45,837 nt of DNA from Candidatus Woesearchaeota archaeon (lineage in GTDB: Archaea; Nanobdellota; Nanobdellia; SCGC-AAA011-G17; JACPIM01). Positions 16,798 to 26,000 of the stretch are shown piece after piece. Both the position numbers and the translations under genes were made by a program. The first letter of the stretch is position 1. The number at the start of each line of letters is the position of its first letter. Location: assembly GCA_018302125.1 (NCBI GenBank), contig JAGWAC010000008.1, positions 1 to 45,837 of the forward strand. Direction: 5' to 3'. Under the pieces are notes generated by a model. The model was not told the origin of the DNA. It did not search any database and worked only from the letters and a program-made list of their open reading frames with translations.

Positions 16798-18080
16798 AAC
16801 ATGGTCACCATAAAAAATTAACTTTAAGAAAAGACCTAAGTTTATTTCAAGCAATAGCCTGTGGCGTAGGTATTATAGTAGGAGCAGGAATTTACGTTTT
16901 ATTAGGGCCAGCATCAAGTCTAGCAGGAAATGCTGTCTGGATTTCATTTGTAATCACAGCTTTTGCAGCTTTATTTACAGGTTTTAGTTATGCAGAATTA
17001 TCTTCTTTATTTTCAAAAGACAGCTCAGAATATATTTATGTAAAAGAAACATTCAATAAAAAATTAGCCTTTTTAATAGGATATTCTATTTTACTAGGTA
17101 GTTCAATATCAGCAGCAGCAGTTTCTTTAGGATTCGCAGGATATTTTAGTGCTTTATTAAACACAAACAACCTTGTACTGACAGCAATAATCATTTTGTT
17201 TTTAATGTCCTTAGTAAATTTATTAGGAATAAAAGAATCAGCAAACCTAAACATAGTTTTAACATCAATAGAAATCTTAGGTTTAATATTTGTAATCTTG
17301 GTTTCAATAAAATATTTTGGTTCTGTAAATTATTTTGAAGCACCTAAAGGGATAACAGGAATTCTATCAGCTTCTTCATTAATATTCTTCGCATATATTG
17401 GTTTCGAGAGTTTGGTAAAATTATCAGAAGAAACTAAAAATGCAAAAAAAATAATACCCTTGGCTTTAATCTCTTCAATAATAATAGCTACTATATTATA
17501 TATCCTAGTTTCCTTGTCAGCTGTTTCTGTTTTAGGTCATGAAAAATTATCAGTTTCAAAAGCACCTTTGGTAGATGTAGTAAAACAGGCATTAGGAAAA
17601 GACATCTCTATAATATTAGTCATAATTGCTTTATTGTCAACAGCAACCACAACATTATTAATTATATTATCAGCATCAAGAATTTTATATGGCCTAGGAG
17701 AAGAAATAAAGCAGTTAAGAATTTTCACAAAAGTCTCTAAAAAAACAAGATCCCCTTATCTGGCTATTTTAACAGTTTTTTTCTTATCTCTACTTTTTGT
17801 CTTAATAGGTAAAATAGAACTAGTAGCTAGCATAACTAATTTCACAATATATTTAACATTTTTTTTCGTTAATTTGGTTTTGCTAGTATTAAGATATGAA
17901 AAACCAAAATTAAAAAGAAAATTCAAAGCCCCATTAAATATTGGAAATTTTTCAGTAACAGCTTTTCTAGGCTTGCTATCCTCAATATTCTTTATTCTAA
18001 ATTTAGAATTAAAAGTTGTTCTTAGTGGGATTGGTTTAGTTATTCTTGGTCTGATATTTGGAAAATTCATAAAAACATAG
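16794..18080 (+). CDS. APC-family amino acid permease, 428 aa
   Basis: The protein has about 12 hydrophobic segments. The start of TM1 shows the APC superfamily substrate motif GVGIIVGAGIYVLLG, and FAYIGFESLVKLSEETKNAK is the hallmark TM6 region with the downstream cytosolic E-E-x-K-N loop. It is a secondary transporter that imports amino acids or polyamines across the cytoplasmic membrane. The 4-base overlap with the HEPN gene suggests one transcript, although no functional link to the toxin-antitoxin pair is obvious. An importer suits an organism with reduced biosynthesis. Confidence 0.9.
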   Translation: MKHGHHKKLTLRKDLSLFQAIACGVGIIVGAGIYVLLGPASSLAGNAVWISFVITAFAALFTGFSYAELSSLFSKDSSEYIYVKETFNKKLAFLIGYSILLGSSISAAAVSLGFAGYFSALLNTNNLVLTAIIILFLMSLVNLLGIKESANLNIVLTSIEILGLIFVILVSIKYFGSVNYFEAPKGITGILSASSLIFFAYIGFESLVKLSEETKNAKKIIPLALISSIIIATILYILVSLSAVSVLGHEKLSVSKAPLVDVVKQALGKDISIILVIIALLSTATTTLLIILSASRILYGLGEEIKQLRIFTKVSKKTRSPYLAILTVFFLSLLFVLIGKIELVASITNFTIYLTFFFVNLVLLVLRYEKPKLKRKFKAPLNIGNFSVTAFLGLLSSIFFILNLELKVVLSGIGLVILGLIFGKFIKT

Positions 18081-18174
18081 ATTATTATCCTAATTAAGTT
18101 ACATTTTGAAGTTTGTTTTTTTATATAATAAAACTTAAATACTTTAGTTTGGTACAATAAAAATTTAATGGGTA

Positions 18175-18312
18175 GTGCTAAGAGTTCCTCCAAGCGAAAC
18201 AGATTTAGCAAGTAGACAAATAGAAAAAATAACAGTATCTTTTTTTGAACATTCCAAGAAAATTATAGATAGAAGTAAAAGAGCAGAAAACTTGGAAACC
18301 ATAGTAAAATAA
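18175..18312 (+). CDS. Small unrecognised ORF, 45 aa (GTG start)
   Basis: Too short for the ORF track, but the translation (LRVPPSETDLASRQIEKITV...EHSKKIIDRSKRAENLETIV) has a protein-like composition and an amphipathic helix. An AAACTTAAATACTTTAG box lies about 30 bases upstream. A nearby ATG at 18169 is in another frame and gives only 15 residues. A small real protein or the end of a decayed gene are both possible. Confidence 0.4.
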   Translation: MLRVPPSETDLASRQIEKITVSFFEHSKKIIDRSKRAENLETIVK

Positions 18313-18325
18313 ATTTATTTTTTAA

Positions 18326-19081
18326 CTATTCTTCACTTACTCTCGGAGCTAATATAAACACTAAATCTAATTTGTCCTTTGCCTTAAATTCTGCTTTCAA
18401 AGGATAATCATTTGAAAATTGTAACAAAACATTGTCAGCTAATTTGCTTGCTTTTGATATTTTCTTCAAATACTCAATAGAATACTTTGATTTTACATTT
18501 TCTTCCCCTGTTTCTCCCCAGTTAATTTTTGTTTCTCCATCATTTAAAATTTCAACTTTCGCATTATTAATTCTGCTTTCACTTTCAACAATCAATCTTT
18601 CTTTGTTTACAGTAAAAACAACAGAATCAGCAAATAAGCTCATGTCCTCAATAGCTTCATCAAAAACATAAGTGCTTGTATTTATGTTAACTGGATAAAT
18701 TAATTTAGGGACCTTGTGTTGTCTCTCACCTAAATCTAAAAGCCCTAAGGAAAAAGTTCTTGTGCTATCCCCCTTAATTTTAATATTTAATTTGTTTTTT
18801 TCTTCATCTAGTTCAATTATCAAATGATCGCTTGGTTTAGCTCTTCTTAAAATTTGTTTAAAAGAGTCTAAATTTAATGCTATCTCAACAGGCTTATCAA
18901 CTTTATATTCAGTAAAAGCTGAACTTAATAATTGAAAAACAACCATAGCCACATTCGCCGGATCCATTGCTATTAATTCTAATTTTTCAGAATCAATCTT
19001 AAATTTAGCATCTGAAACTAATTCAGATATTACAGAAATACTATCACTTAATAATTTTGGATCATTTAAAGCTAATCTCAT
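18326..19081 (-). CDS. pcn: PCNA, DNA polymerase sliding clamp
   Basis: At 251 residues it has the normal PCNA length and recognisable two-domain layout. The opening is the typical LALNDPKLLSDSISVISELV, followed by ELIAMDPANVAMVVFQL (helix and DP motif of domain 1), the interdomain connector around LGLLDLGERQHKVPKL, and the C-terminal YPLKAEF...LDLVFILAPRVSEE. It forms a trimeric ring around DNA and tethers polymerase, ligase and FEN1. CTATATAAATC on the minus strand lies about 30 bases before the ATG. Next upstream on the same strand is tfs. Confidence 0.95.
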   Translation of the reverse strand: MRLALNDPKLLSDSISVISELVSDAKFKIDSEKLELIAMDPANVAMVVFQLLSSAFTEYKVDKPVEIALNLDSFKQILRRAKPSDHLIIELDEEKNKLNIKIKGDSTRTFSLGLLDLGERQHKVPKLIYPVNINTSTYVFDEAIEDMSLFADSVVFTVNKERLIVESESRINNAKVEILNDGETKINWGETGEENVKSKYSIEYLKKISKASKLADNVLLQFSNDYPLKAEFKAKDKLDLVFILAPRVSEE

Positions 19082-19163
19082 TTCCCATTTCTACTACTTA
19101 AATTTGATTTATATAGATTTAGGTTCAGTAAAAAATATATTTAGGAAAATCTTTTTAATTTAA

Positions 19164-19215
19164 TTGAATGTGAACTACTCAGCCTGTAAAGGAGTGAGGT
19201 TACTTGCCTATTCAA
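19164..19215. other. 52-base imperfect hairpin, possible IS200/IS605-type end remnant
   Basis: TTGAAT (19164) pairs with ATTCAA (19210). Inside, GTGAACTACTC pairs imperfectly with GAGTGAGGTTAC around the loop AGCCTGTAAAG. The TGAACTACTC...GAGTGAGGTTAC outline recalls the subterminal hairpins and guide-RNA-like right ends of IS200/IS605 elements, and TTAC and TCAA tetranucleotides are present. No transposase or tnpB is in the window. It lies between pcn and the tfs stop. It could equally be a structured 3'UTR. Confidence 0.35.
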
Positions 19216-19224
19216 TCTTAAAAT

Positions 19225-19528
19225 TTAATACGCTCTCCAGGTATGCATGCATTTAACACATTTAAAAAATCTTGTTGCAGCTTCGTCAGCAGCCCTTGTC
19301 TGGACTAACCAATTGCTTGCACTTTGGACATTCTTCATTTGTTTTTGGTAAAATCTCAACTCTTTTATCTATAATTTCAATTTCATCCTTCTTATTCAGC
19401 TTAACTTGTTCTTTTAAAATTAAATCAGGCTTCTTTTTAGGACTAAAACCGCATTTGCAGGTTATATCAACCCTTTTGCCTTCTTTTCTAGGCACTAATA
19501 ACATGCTGCATTTTTCACAAAACATCAT
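19225..19528 (-). pseudogene. tfs: Transcription factor S (TFS), frameshifted in the C-terminal zinc ribbon
   Basis: The N-terminal ribbon (MMFCEKCSMLL...CKCGF), the linker and the first Cys pair of the C-ribbon (ECPKCK) are read in the 19286-19528 ORF, which then stops at VSPDKGC. The next frame continues as [20 protein letters not shown], then KCMHTW to a TAA at 19225. This carries the diagnostic acidic D-E pair for transcript cleavage and the last CxxC. The spacing between the Cys pairs is about 4-5 residues short of the family norm. The lesion is therefore a deletion of roughly 13-14 bases, not a simple one-base slip. TFS rescues backtracked RNA polymerase. Confidence 0.85.
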
Positions 19529-19588
19529 TTTATTTTCCTCTTTGTTTTAATTAATTATAAAATTTTGCTTTTTCTAACATATCTTTTA

Positions 19589-19686
19589 GTTAATAGAATC
19601 TCGATTCTTATTTTTGATTGAATTTTTAGGGGATTATAAGAACCTGGATTCTTATTTTGGTAAATCTTTTTTCTAAAAAGGTTTTA
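19589..19686 (-). repeat. Dispersed double-hairpin repeat, tandem copies B and D
   Basis: Copy B (19632-19686) begins exactly at the TAA of the signal peptidase gene and shares 27 identical bases with copy A at 2918-2944, including the hairpin AAACCTTTTT-AGA-AAAAAGATTT and the palindrome ATAAGAATCCAGGTTCTTAT. Copy D (19589-19630) follows in the same orientation and keeps AATCAAAAATAAGAATC-GAGATTCT. Together they fill the gap between signal peptidase and tfs. Confidence 0.8.
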
Positions 19687-20244
19687 GCATTTAATTATTC
19701 CTTGTCCAATTAATCCATTAAAAGCAATTTTTATCCATCCTAAATAAGGAATTCTAAAAACAGCTTTTCCAATAAGACTATTTGTAATTTCAATGTCAGA
19801 AACTGGATTATTATCCCCTTTAGTTCTGAATCCTTGTTCATTTTCTTCAATTACTCTGTGAATTATAGGGTTTCCTCTCCCATTAAAAACAATTACATCT
19901 CCAGCTCCTATATTATCATTGTTTTTCAAGACCATTATATCTCCCTGATTAATTCCATTTTTAAAGGAAAATTCACTAAACTCTTTTTTTGTTATTCCAG
20001 AATCTTCATACCACTTTCCATTAGCTTGCCACCAGTTTTCAAAATCAGCATTATGATCCATAGAACAGCTTACAACTGCAACTAATGGATGGCTTGTTCC
20101 TAAAATTAATCCAATTCCAGGGTAAATTATAAATTTCACCAAAATAAAAGCAATTATTACATTAAGAAACCATGATAATAAAGAATCATCATACCAAATA
20201 AAATACCAAGCCTTTTTCAAAAAATTCTTAAAATCTCTCTTCAT
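19684..20244 (-). CDS. Archaeal-type signal peptidase I, 186 aa
   Basis: An N-terminal transmembrane helix (LNVIIAFILVKFIIYPGIGL) precedes the serine motif VVSCSM (catalytic Ser about 61), the His motif GNPIIHRV (His about 129, replacing the bacterial Lys) and the Asp motif RTKGDNN (about 144). This Ser-His-Asp set is the Sec11/archaeal type. The enzyme removes Sec signal peptides outside the membrane, as needed for the S-layer and Cys-rich proteins here. Class III prepilin-like proteins would need a different peptidase (PibD/FlaK), which is not in the window. The repeat copy B starts at its stop codon. Confidence 0.88.
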   Translation of the reverse strand: MKRDFKNFLKKAWYFIWYDDSLLSWFLNVIIAFILVKFIIYPGIGLILGTSHPLVAVVSCSMDHNADFENWWQANGKWYEDSGITKKEFSEFSFKNGINQGDIMVLKNNDNIGAGDVIVFNGRGNPIIHRVIEENEQGFRTKGDNNPVSDIEITNSLIGKAVFRIPYLGWIKIAFNGLIGQGIIKC

Positions 20245-20286
20245 TATTAATAACTCTTTTCTAAATTTTTATTTTTTTAAAAAGTT

Positions 20287-20559
20287 TTAAAATAGTTTTT
20301 TCAAGTTAGTTAAAAGATTCTCATTTAATTTTTTTAATCTTTGTATAGCTTTCTCCATTACATCCTTGGCGTCTTTTCCATCTGTCTCTAAAACAAAATT
20401 AGGTGCAGTGATCAAAGAATGTTCTAAATTATAGCCAGCTAATTTAGTGTTTTTGTCTTGCCATAACTCTTTTCTTAATATATTGGCAAATGTGTGATCT
20501 TCCCCCAAAATCTGGAATTTCAGCTTTTTTCCAGTATATTCTAAAACTCTTAATTCCAT
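20287..20559 (-). CDS. rpoL: DNA-directed RNA polymerase subunit L
   Basis: From the ATG at 20559 the protein is 90 residues (MELRVLEYTGKKLKFQILGE and on), the usual RpoL size, with the alpha-like core GEDHTFANILRKELW and the terminal helix. The 22 extra codons of the listed ORF (to 20625) are unlike RpoL. CTTTAAAAAG, a TATA-like box, lies about 25-30 bases before the chosen start, giving a leaderless transcript. RpoL pairs with RpoD in the RNAP assembly platform. Two 16-base direct repeats lie 70-130 bases upstream. Confidence 0.9.
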   Translation of the reverse strand: MELRVLEYTGKKLKFQILGEDHTFANILRKELWQDKNTKLAGYNLEHSLITAPNFVLETDGKDAKDVMEKAIQRLKKLNENLLTNLKKLF

Positions 20560-20630
20560 GTAAAATTTAATCCAGATTCCTCTTTTTAAAGTTTTTCTTT
20601 TAAAGGGCTTTGCATATAAATTCAATTTCT

Positions 20631-20686
20631 GGAAATCTTCCGAAAAATCAGTAAATTTTTCATCAAAATCGGAAATCTTCCGAAAA
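20631..20686. repeat. Direct repeat with internal palindrome upstream of rpoL
   Basis: GGAAATCTTCCGAAAA occurs at 20631-20646 and again at 20671-20686, 40 bases apart. Each carries the inverted repeat (C)GGAA-ATC-TTCC(G). The second copy is a perfect 13-base CGGAAATCTTCCG. It is GC-richer than its surroundings and lies between pth2 and the rpoL promoter. A pair of activator or operator sites for rpoL is plausible. Confidence 0.55.
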
Positions 20687-20767
20687 TAACTCCAGACTAC
20701 TTTAAAGTTAAAATGAATATTTAAAATAAATATTATCTTATTATTATAAAAAAAGAAATGAAAAATC

Positions 20768-21109
20768 CTAATTAATAAGTTTTAATTTTCCAGTTACTTT
20801 ATCTATTTTTTCTTCTTTATCTGGACCTATTGCTAGGCATGTTTTTGTTGGTTCTTTGAAAAAGGTTTTTCCCGCATCTGTTATCATTGCTGTAATTAAA
20901 CCAGAATCTTTTGCCTGCTGATTATATTTTAGCAACTCTTTTTCATTATCAACTTTTAGAACGACTTTCATCATACCATCTTTTTTCCACTCATTTATTT
21001 TTTCTTTGTCTGATTTTAAAACTGCTTCTACAGAAGCATGTGAAGATTGTGCTGACATTTTTCCTTTCGGCATTTTTAAGTCATTTCTCACTAAAATCGC
21101 TTGTTTCAT
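20768..21109 (-). CDS. pth2: Peptidyl-tRNA hydrolase, archaeal type (Pth2)
   Basis: At 113 residues it is of normal Pth2 length, with the family signatures KQAILVRNDLKMPKGKMSAQ, SSHASVEAVL, the KVVLKVDNEKEL strand, GLITAMITDAGKT and TKTCLAIGPDKEEKID. The enzyme frees tRNA from peptides released prematurely by the ribosome. The minus strand has TTTAAATAAAG about 28 bases before the ATG. It is divergent from the membrane protein at 21187. Confidence 0.95.
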   Translation of the reverse strand: MKQAILVRNDLKMPKGKMSAQSSHASVEAVLKSDKEKINEWKKDGMMKVVLKVDNEKELLKYNQQAKDSGLITAMITDAGKTFFKEPTKTCLAIGPDKEEKIDKVTGKLKLIN

Positions 21110-21186
21110 GAGTATTAAGTGAGAAATTCTTTATTTAAATTTATTGAAAACTTTTAAATAATATTTAGAACCTATATAAATATAAA

Positions 21187-21693
21187 ATGAAGCAATATTT
21201 ACTATTTTTAGTTATATTAATTTTTTTAATTTTACCTGTTAATGCAGCGAGAGTTAATTTGATTGAGGGAGAGAATTATTACACAGACGGCAGAAATATA
21301 ACTGTACTTGGAATTGACAATAAGAGGGACAAGGTTTTGGTTTGTATTAATAATGAAAGAGCTATTTTATCTAAAGAGAGGCAAAAAACAGTTAATGACG
21401 TAAGTCTCCTTGTAAAAACAGTTTCAGACGAAAAAATAAGAATTGACATAAAAGTTTATTGTGAAGACTGCGAATGTAATGAAAATTGCTTAAATACTGA
21501 ATGCATAAAAGCTGGAGAAAATGTAGAAGAGGAGATTGAGAAAGAAATTTTAGGGGAAATTGAATTACTTGAATCTTTTGAAACAAATGAAGAAATAATT
21601 GAGAATCCTGGACTAAGTGCTGCTAATATTACTTTAGCCTTAATTATTCTGGTTTTATTTACTGCTGGATTATATTATTTGATTAAGCGATAA
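21187..21693 (+). CDS. Secreted, C-terminally membrane-anchored protein of unknown function, 168 aa
   Basis: A signal peptide (YLLFLVILIFLILPVNAA), a beta-rich extracellular domain, a tight Cys cluster (YCEDCECNENCLNTEC), an acidic stretch and a C-terminal helix (ANITLALIILVLFTAGLYYL) with a basic tail IKR are visible. The outline is that of a surface protein anchored by its C-terminus. It converges on the phosphoesterase gene at 21709. I do not recognise the family. Confidence 0.65.
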   Translation: MKQYLLFLVILIFLILPVNAARVNLIEGENYYTDGRNITVLGIDNKRDKVLVCINNERAILSKERQKTVNDVSLLVKTVSDEKIRIDIKVYCEDCECNENCLNTECIKAGENVEEEIEKEILGEIELLESFETNEEIIENPGLSAANITLALIILVLFTAGLYYLIKR

Positions 21694-21708
21694 TTTTTTA
21701 GAAATGAA

Positions 21709-22416
21709 TTAACTCTTTACATTTTTTAATTTCCCAAAATTATAAATTTTATCTGCAACTACATAAATTTCAAAATCATCTAAATTAGATTTTTTTAAAA
21801 AAGGGCTTAATAATTTTTCTTTTAGAATATTTGAGCCTTCAATTAGAATATTAAAACTAGGCATAACAATTAGATTTTTATTTTTATATTTGCCAATTAA
21901 AAAACACTTGAAAGTTTCTGACCTTGAATTTTTTGATATTGATATTGCTGGGTGCTCGTGCCCAATTATAATTGTATTTGAATTGAAGAAATCCAAATTT
22001 TCCATAAGCCTATCACCATGACAAATGAAAAAATTATTTATTTTATAATACTGTTTTAATTCTATATCCCTTTTTTGAACAATATAAGTTAAAATTGTAT
22101 CATGATTACCCTTTATTATAGTTACTTTGTATTTTTTTAATAAGAAATCCAAAAACTGCAAAGTATCTCTTGACTCTGTATACAAGATTTTACCAAATTC
22201 GTGTTTAAGATCACCTGTAATTACGACTTCTTTTATTTTTAATTTTTTCAATATTTTTTCTAATCTTTTTATTGTCTCTTCTAGCTGAAATCTTGGAACT
22301 AAGACCCCTTGCTGAGACAATGATTCCTCATAACCTAGATGAATATCCCCTATTATCAAAATTTGTTCCTTTTTTAAATATAAAGCTAGATCCATTAATT
22401 GAATATTTTTATCCAT
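21709..22416 (-). CDS. Metallophosphoesterase, archaeal SbcD-related type, 235 aa
   Basis: All five calcineurin-type motifs are present: IGDIHLG (Asp, His), VVITGDLKHE, IIKGNHD, FICHGD and IIIGHEHP. The length and sequence order match the archaeal SbcD-related phosphoesterases (TIGR00024-like), which are commonly found near Lhr helicases. The lhr gene follows upstream on the same strand after one secreted protein. A role in processing DNA or RNA ends with Lhr is inference from family and context. Confidence 0.85.
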   Translation of the reverse strand: MDKNIQLMDLALYLKKEQILIIGDIHLGYEESLSQQGVLVPRFQLEETIKRLEKILKKLKIKEVVITGDLKHEFGKILYTESRDTLQFLDFLLKKYKVTIIKGNHDTILTYIVQKRDIELKQYYKINNFFICHGDRLMENLDFFNSNTIIIGHEHPAISISKNSRSETFKCFLIGKYKNKNLIVMPSFNILIEGSNILKEKLLSPFLKKSNLDDFEIYVVADKIYNFGKLKNVKS

Positions 22417-22477
22417 CTTATGAAATTAATATGATTTAAGACAAATAAGCAGATAATAATCAAAAAACTTTCGAAAT

Positions 22478-22999
22478 TTAATAAACCAACAAATTCCTTA
22501 TATTCAGAACCTCTTCAATATCCTTTAATTTTTCCATAGCTATTGGTAAAAATGACTGGGGCAATGTTCCTTCTATTGTTCCACTTTTATAACATATTAC
22601 TGTTTCAGCTCCTTCTTTTACGAATGTTGTATAAACCCATAATTTATTAAACTTAAATTTTAAGTGCTTATTTCCAACTTCATCAATTTCGTAAATTGTA
22701 TCTTCAGCAGAATCTATTTTTGGTGTATTTCTTATTATTAGATTATCTGGATCTTTAAGAACTTTGATCTGAACTCTTTTTGAATCTCTTATTACTTCTA
22801 CTTCTATTTTATTATTAAAAATATAATATATTTTTGTTATTTTATTTGCCCCTTCTGATTTTTCCTCTAAGATCTGTCTCCTTGAATAAAATGAGTCTAT
22901 TTCTTTTTCTAATGATTTATGTGTAGCTGTACAAGGGGCTATTGAAGTCAATGTAATAATCAGTGCTGCTAAATTAAGTTTCCTTGAAAGTCTTTGCAT
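22478..22999 (-). CDS. Predicted secreted protein of unknown function, 173 aa
   Basis: A signal-like N-terminus (MQRLSRKLNLAALIITLTSI) is followed by a Lys/Glu-rich, beta-strand-containing domain (KIYYIFNNKIEVEVIRDSKR...KFKFNKLWVYTTFVKEGAET) without further membrane segments. The opening MQRL-basic resembles the S-layer signal peptide start. It lies between lhr and the phosphoesterase on the same strand, possibly cotranscribed. No family recognised. Confidence 0.55.
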   Translation of the reverse strand: MQRLSRKLNLAALIITLTSIAPCTATHKSLEKEIDSFYSRRQILEEKSEGANKITKIYYIFNNKIEVEVIRDSKRVQIKVLKDPDNLIIRNTPKIDSAEDTIYEIDEVGNKHLKFKFNKLWVYTTFVKEGAETVICYKSGTIEGTLPQSFLPIAMEKLKDIEEVLNIRNLLVY

Positions 23000-23033
23000 A
23001 ATTCTTTTATTTTTAATTGTTTTATAATAATTA

Positions 23034-26000
23034 TTATGTTAGAGTTTTATTTTTTAGTCCTATTTTGACTAAAACTAATTTATGTATTCTTTTCAAAAAC
23101 TCAATTCTATCTTCCATTTTTAAAATGTCTGAATAACCTTGAACTATTAAATTAAATGCAAATGGAGATGGTATTAGGGTGCTAGTTTCCTTAATTTCTA
23201 GAGTCCCTTTTTCCCTTTCTTCCAATATTTTAATTGCATTTTCTATATCCATTAAATCTTCCATAATTTCCCTTCTTGCTTCTTTTAAAATTATAAAATC
23301 ATTACTTATTCTTTTTACTGCACTCATTAAAATCATTGCACTAACTTGCTGTCTTCCAACTCTTTTTCTTCTCCCCTTGTATTCCCTTAAAATCATTAAA
23401 GACCTTAAAGCACAATGCCTAAACCTTCTTTTCAGAATTTCACTTTTATCTATTGATAATTCCAATATTCTTCTTAAATCTTTAGATTTTATTTGATTGA
23501 ATGCCTTAATTACATTAACATTTTTTTCGTAACTTAAATAAAAACCATTATCATTAAAACTTATTTCCACATCTCTATGCTGGGTAAGACCAATTACATA
23601 TGCCAAAGCTCTGCTTAAAACATCATTTACCCTTCTGCCATATAATGTATGGAAAATAACGTATTTTTTTCCTTTTTCATCTTGATAATTTTCTATCAAT
23701 ATTTTTTTTGAGTGGGGAATTTCAAGAAAATCGTATTGTTCTTTGAAATAATTGTATATTGCTTCTGCTGCGTTTTTGTCTATGTATAGGTATGAATTTA
23801 TGAAATCTATTACTTCTTGTCTTGAATAATTTCTAATTTTTTGGTCTAACAAAAACCTGAATTTTTGTATTTCTTGAGCAAGATCAAAGCTTAAAGGGAG
23901 CATTTCTGAGAACCATGAAGGGACTGTTGGCCTTTTGCCTTCTGCACTTCGGACTTGAGCTACTGTCCCTCTTGAGAATTGAAATTCATAAGTGTTTCCC
24001 CCAAGAACAAATATATCCCCTTTTTTCAGTTTTTCTAAGAATTCTTCTTCTATTGTTCCTATTAAATTGTCTCCTATTTTTACTTTTACAGAACTTTCAT
24101 CTGGTATTGTTCCTATATTAGTCATGTAAATTACTCTTGCTAACCTGCCTCTTTTACCTATTTTGTTATCATTGAACCAGATTTTTGCATAAACATTCCT
24201 GTCTTCCAAAGAACTGAATTCACCGCTCAGATATTTTATAACATTCATGAAATCTGCTTTGCTTAAATCCTTGTAAGAATAACTTTTAGTTACTAAATTA
24301 TATAATTCATCTATGTCAATTACTTCTTCTAATGCTATTCCAAAAATATGCTGACAGAGAACATCTAGGCAATTTTTAGGAATATGGACTTTGTCTATTT
24401 TATGTTCAATTGCATTTTTCAACATTACAGAGCATTCTACTAAATCATCCCTATCTAGAACTATTATTCTTCCCTTTGTAGTTGCATGAAGCTGGTGCCC
24501 ACTCCTTCCACAATTATGAGTTAAAATACTTTCAACAAAATAATTATTGGGCTCTTTTTCTAGGGTAATATTATAAGTGAAATCAAAATTATCCTTTTCC
24601 TCTATATTTATTATCTTGGTCCAACAAATATTTTTCTCTATATCTTTATCTTTAATTAAAAAATGTATTTTTTTATCTCTTAAGAACCTTGCTTTTTTGC
24701 CTTTGAATATACAATATTTTAAAAATTCTTTAACATGATTCATTCTTCTTATATGTAGCCAATAAGAAAATTCATAATTTATTTTTGGAATTAATTCTGA
24801 TATTTTAGCTTCTTCTTCAGTAAAATAATTCTGAATTCCACATTTATTTAATAAATTATGTAGACCAATTGCAAACTTTTTGCTGGCTGAAAATATTCTT
24901 ATATTACTATTTTTATTTCCATCTCCTTCTAATATCCCTTCTATATATGGTATTATGAGATTTTTAGGAAGTTTATACATTAAACTGGAAACTTCAATAT
25001 TTGGACTTTTTTCCTTTCCTTTTTTGATTCCAAAAGCTAAAAAAATCTGTGCAAGTAACTTTGAACCGCAATCTATCGCATAGAAATTTTTCCCCTTTCT
25101 TTTAAAAATTTTAGGATAAAAACCAAATTTATTAAATATTTTTTGACATTCTTCTAAAAGTTTTATGTCTTTATTTCCAATTTTTATTTTTAGTTCTTTT
25201 GTTTTTTTATTTTCTATTAGAGATCCATCAGAAGCTACCATACCAGCAAGCCACATTAAATCAGAATTTAATTTCAAAGGCAATGGGAGCCTATGATGCG
25301 ATTTACTTTTTAATTCTGTTAAAAAATTGAGATATTCCTTTTTTTGAGTTTTACATAAAGCTATTATTCTTGAAAACAAATCAAGACGAATACTTTTTCT
25401 TCTTCCTTTTTGCCTCATATAGTTTTGCAAATGATTTTGTTTTATTCCTATATTTTTAGCAAAAGCTGAATAAGAAATCTTATTTTTTTTAACATACTCA
25501 TTAACAATTTTTCTTATAAAATCTTTTCGATTTTCAACATAAAAATCTTCTTGATTTATTATTTCATATATAAAGGGAGAATTATCTTGTAATTCTAAAT
25601 TAAATAGTTCTGCTATTTCTTCTCCTTGGCTTAAATCCTTTGCCTTTTTCCAACCTTCTCTAGTTAATATTGGATGTTCGTTAGTACATTCTAAGGATAA
25701 ACCAGAATGTAAATTTAATTTTAATAATTTATTACTTTTATTTTTATGAGATTCTTTAATTTTATTTTTAATAAAACCTTTTTTTTCATCGAATGATAAA
25801 ATCTTAATATTTTGTTTATTTTCAACAATTTTGCCTATTTTTTCATAGGTACCATCAGCTAACAATATTCGGGAATTAAAAGGCAAACATCTTTGCTTTA
25901 GACGTGCAATACTTTTTGGTGAACCTAAACAAACTACTAAATCAATATAACCTATATCAATTCCGAGTTCGAGTGAAGTAGAACAGCAAACTGCACGTAA

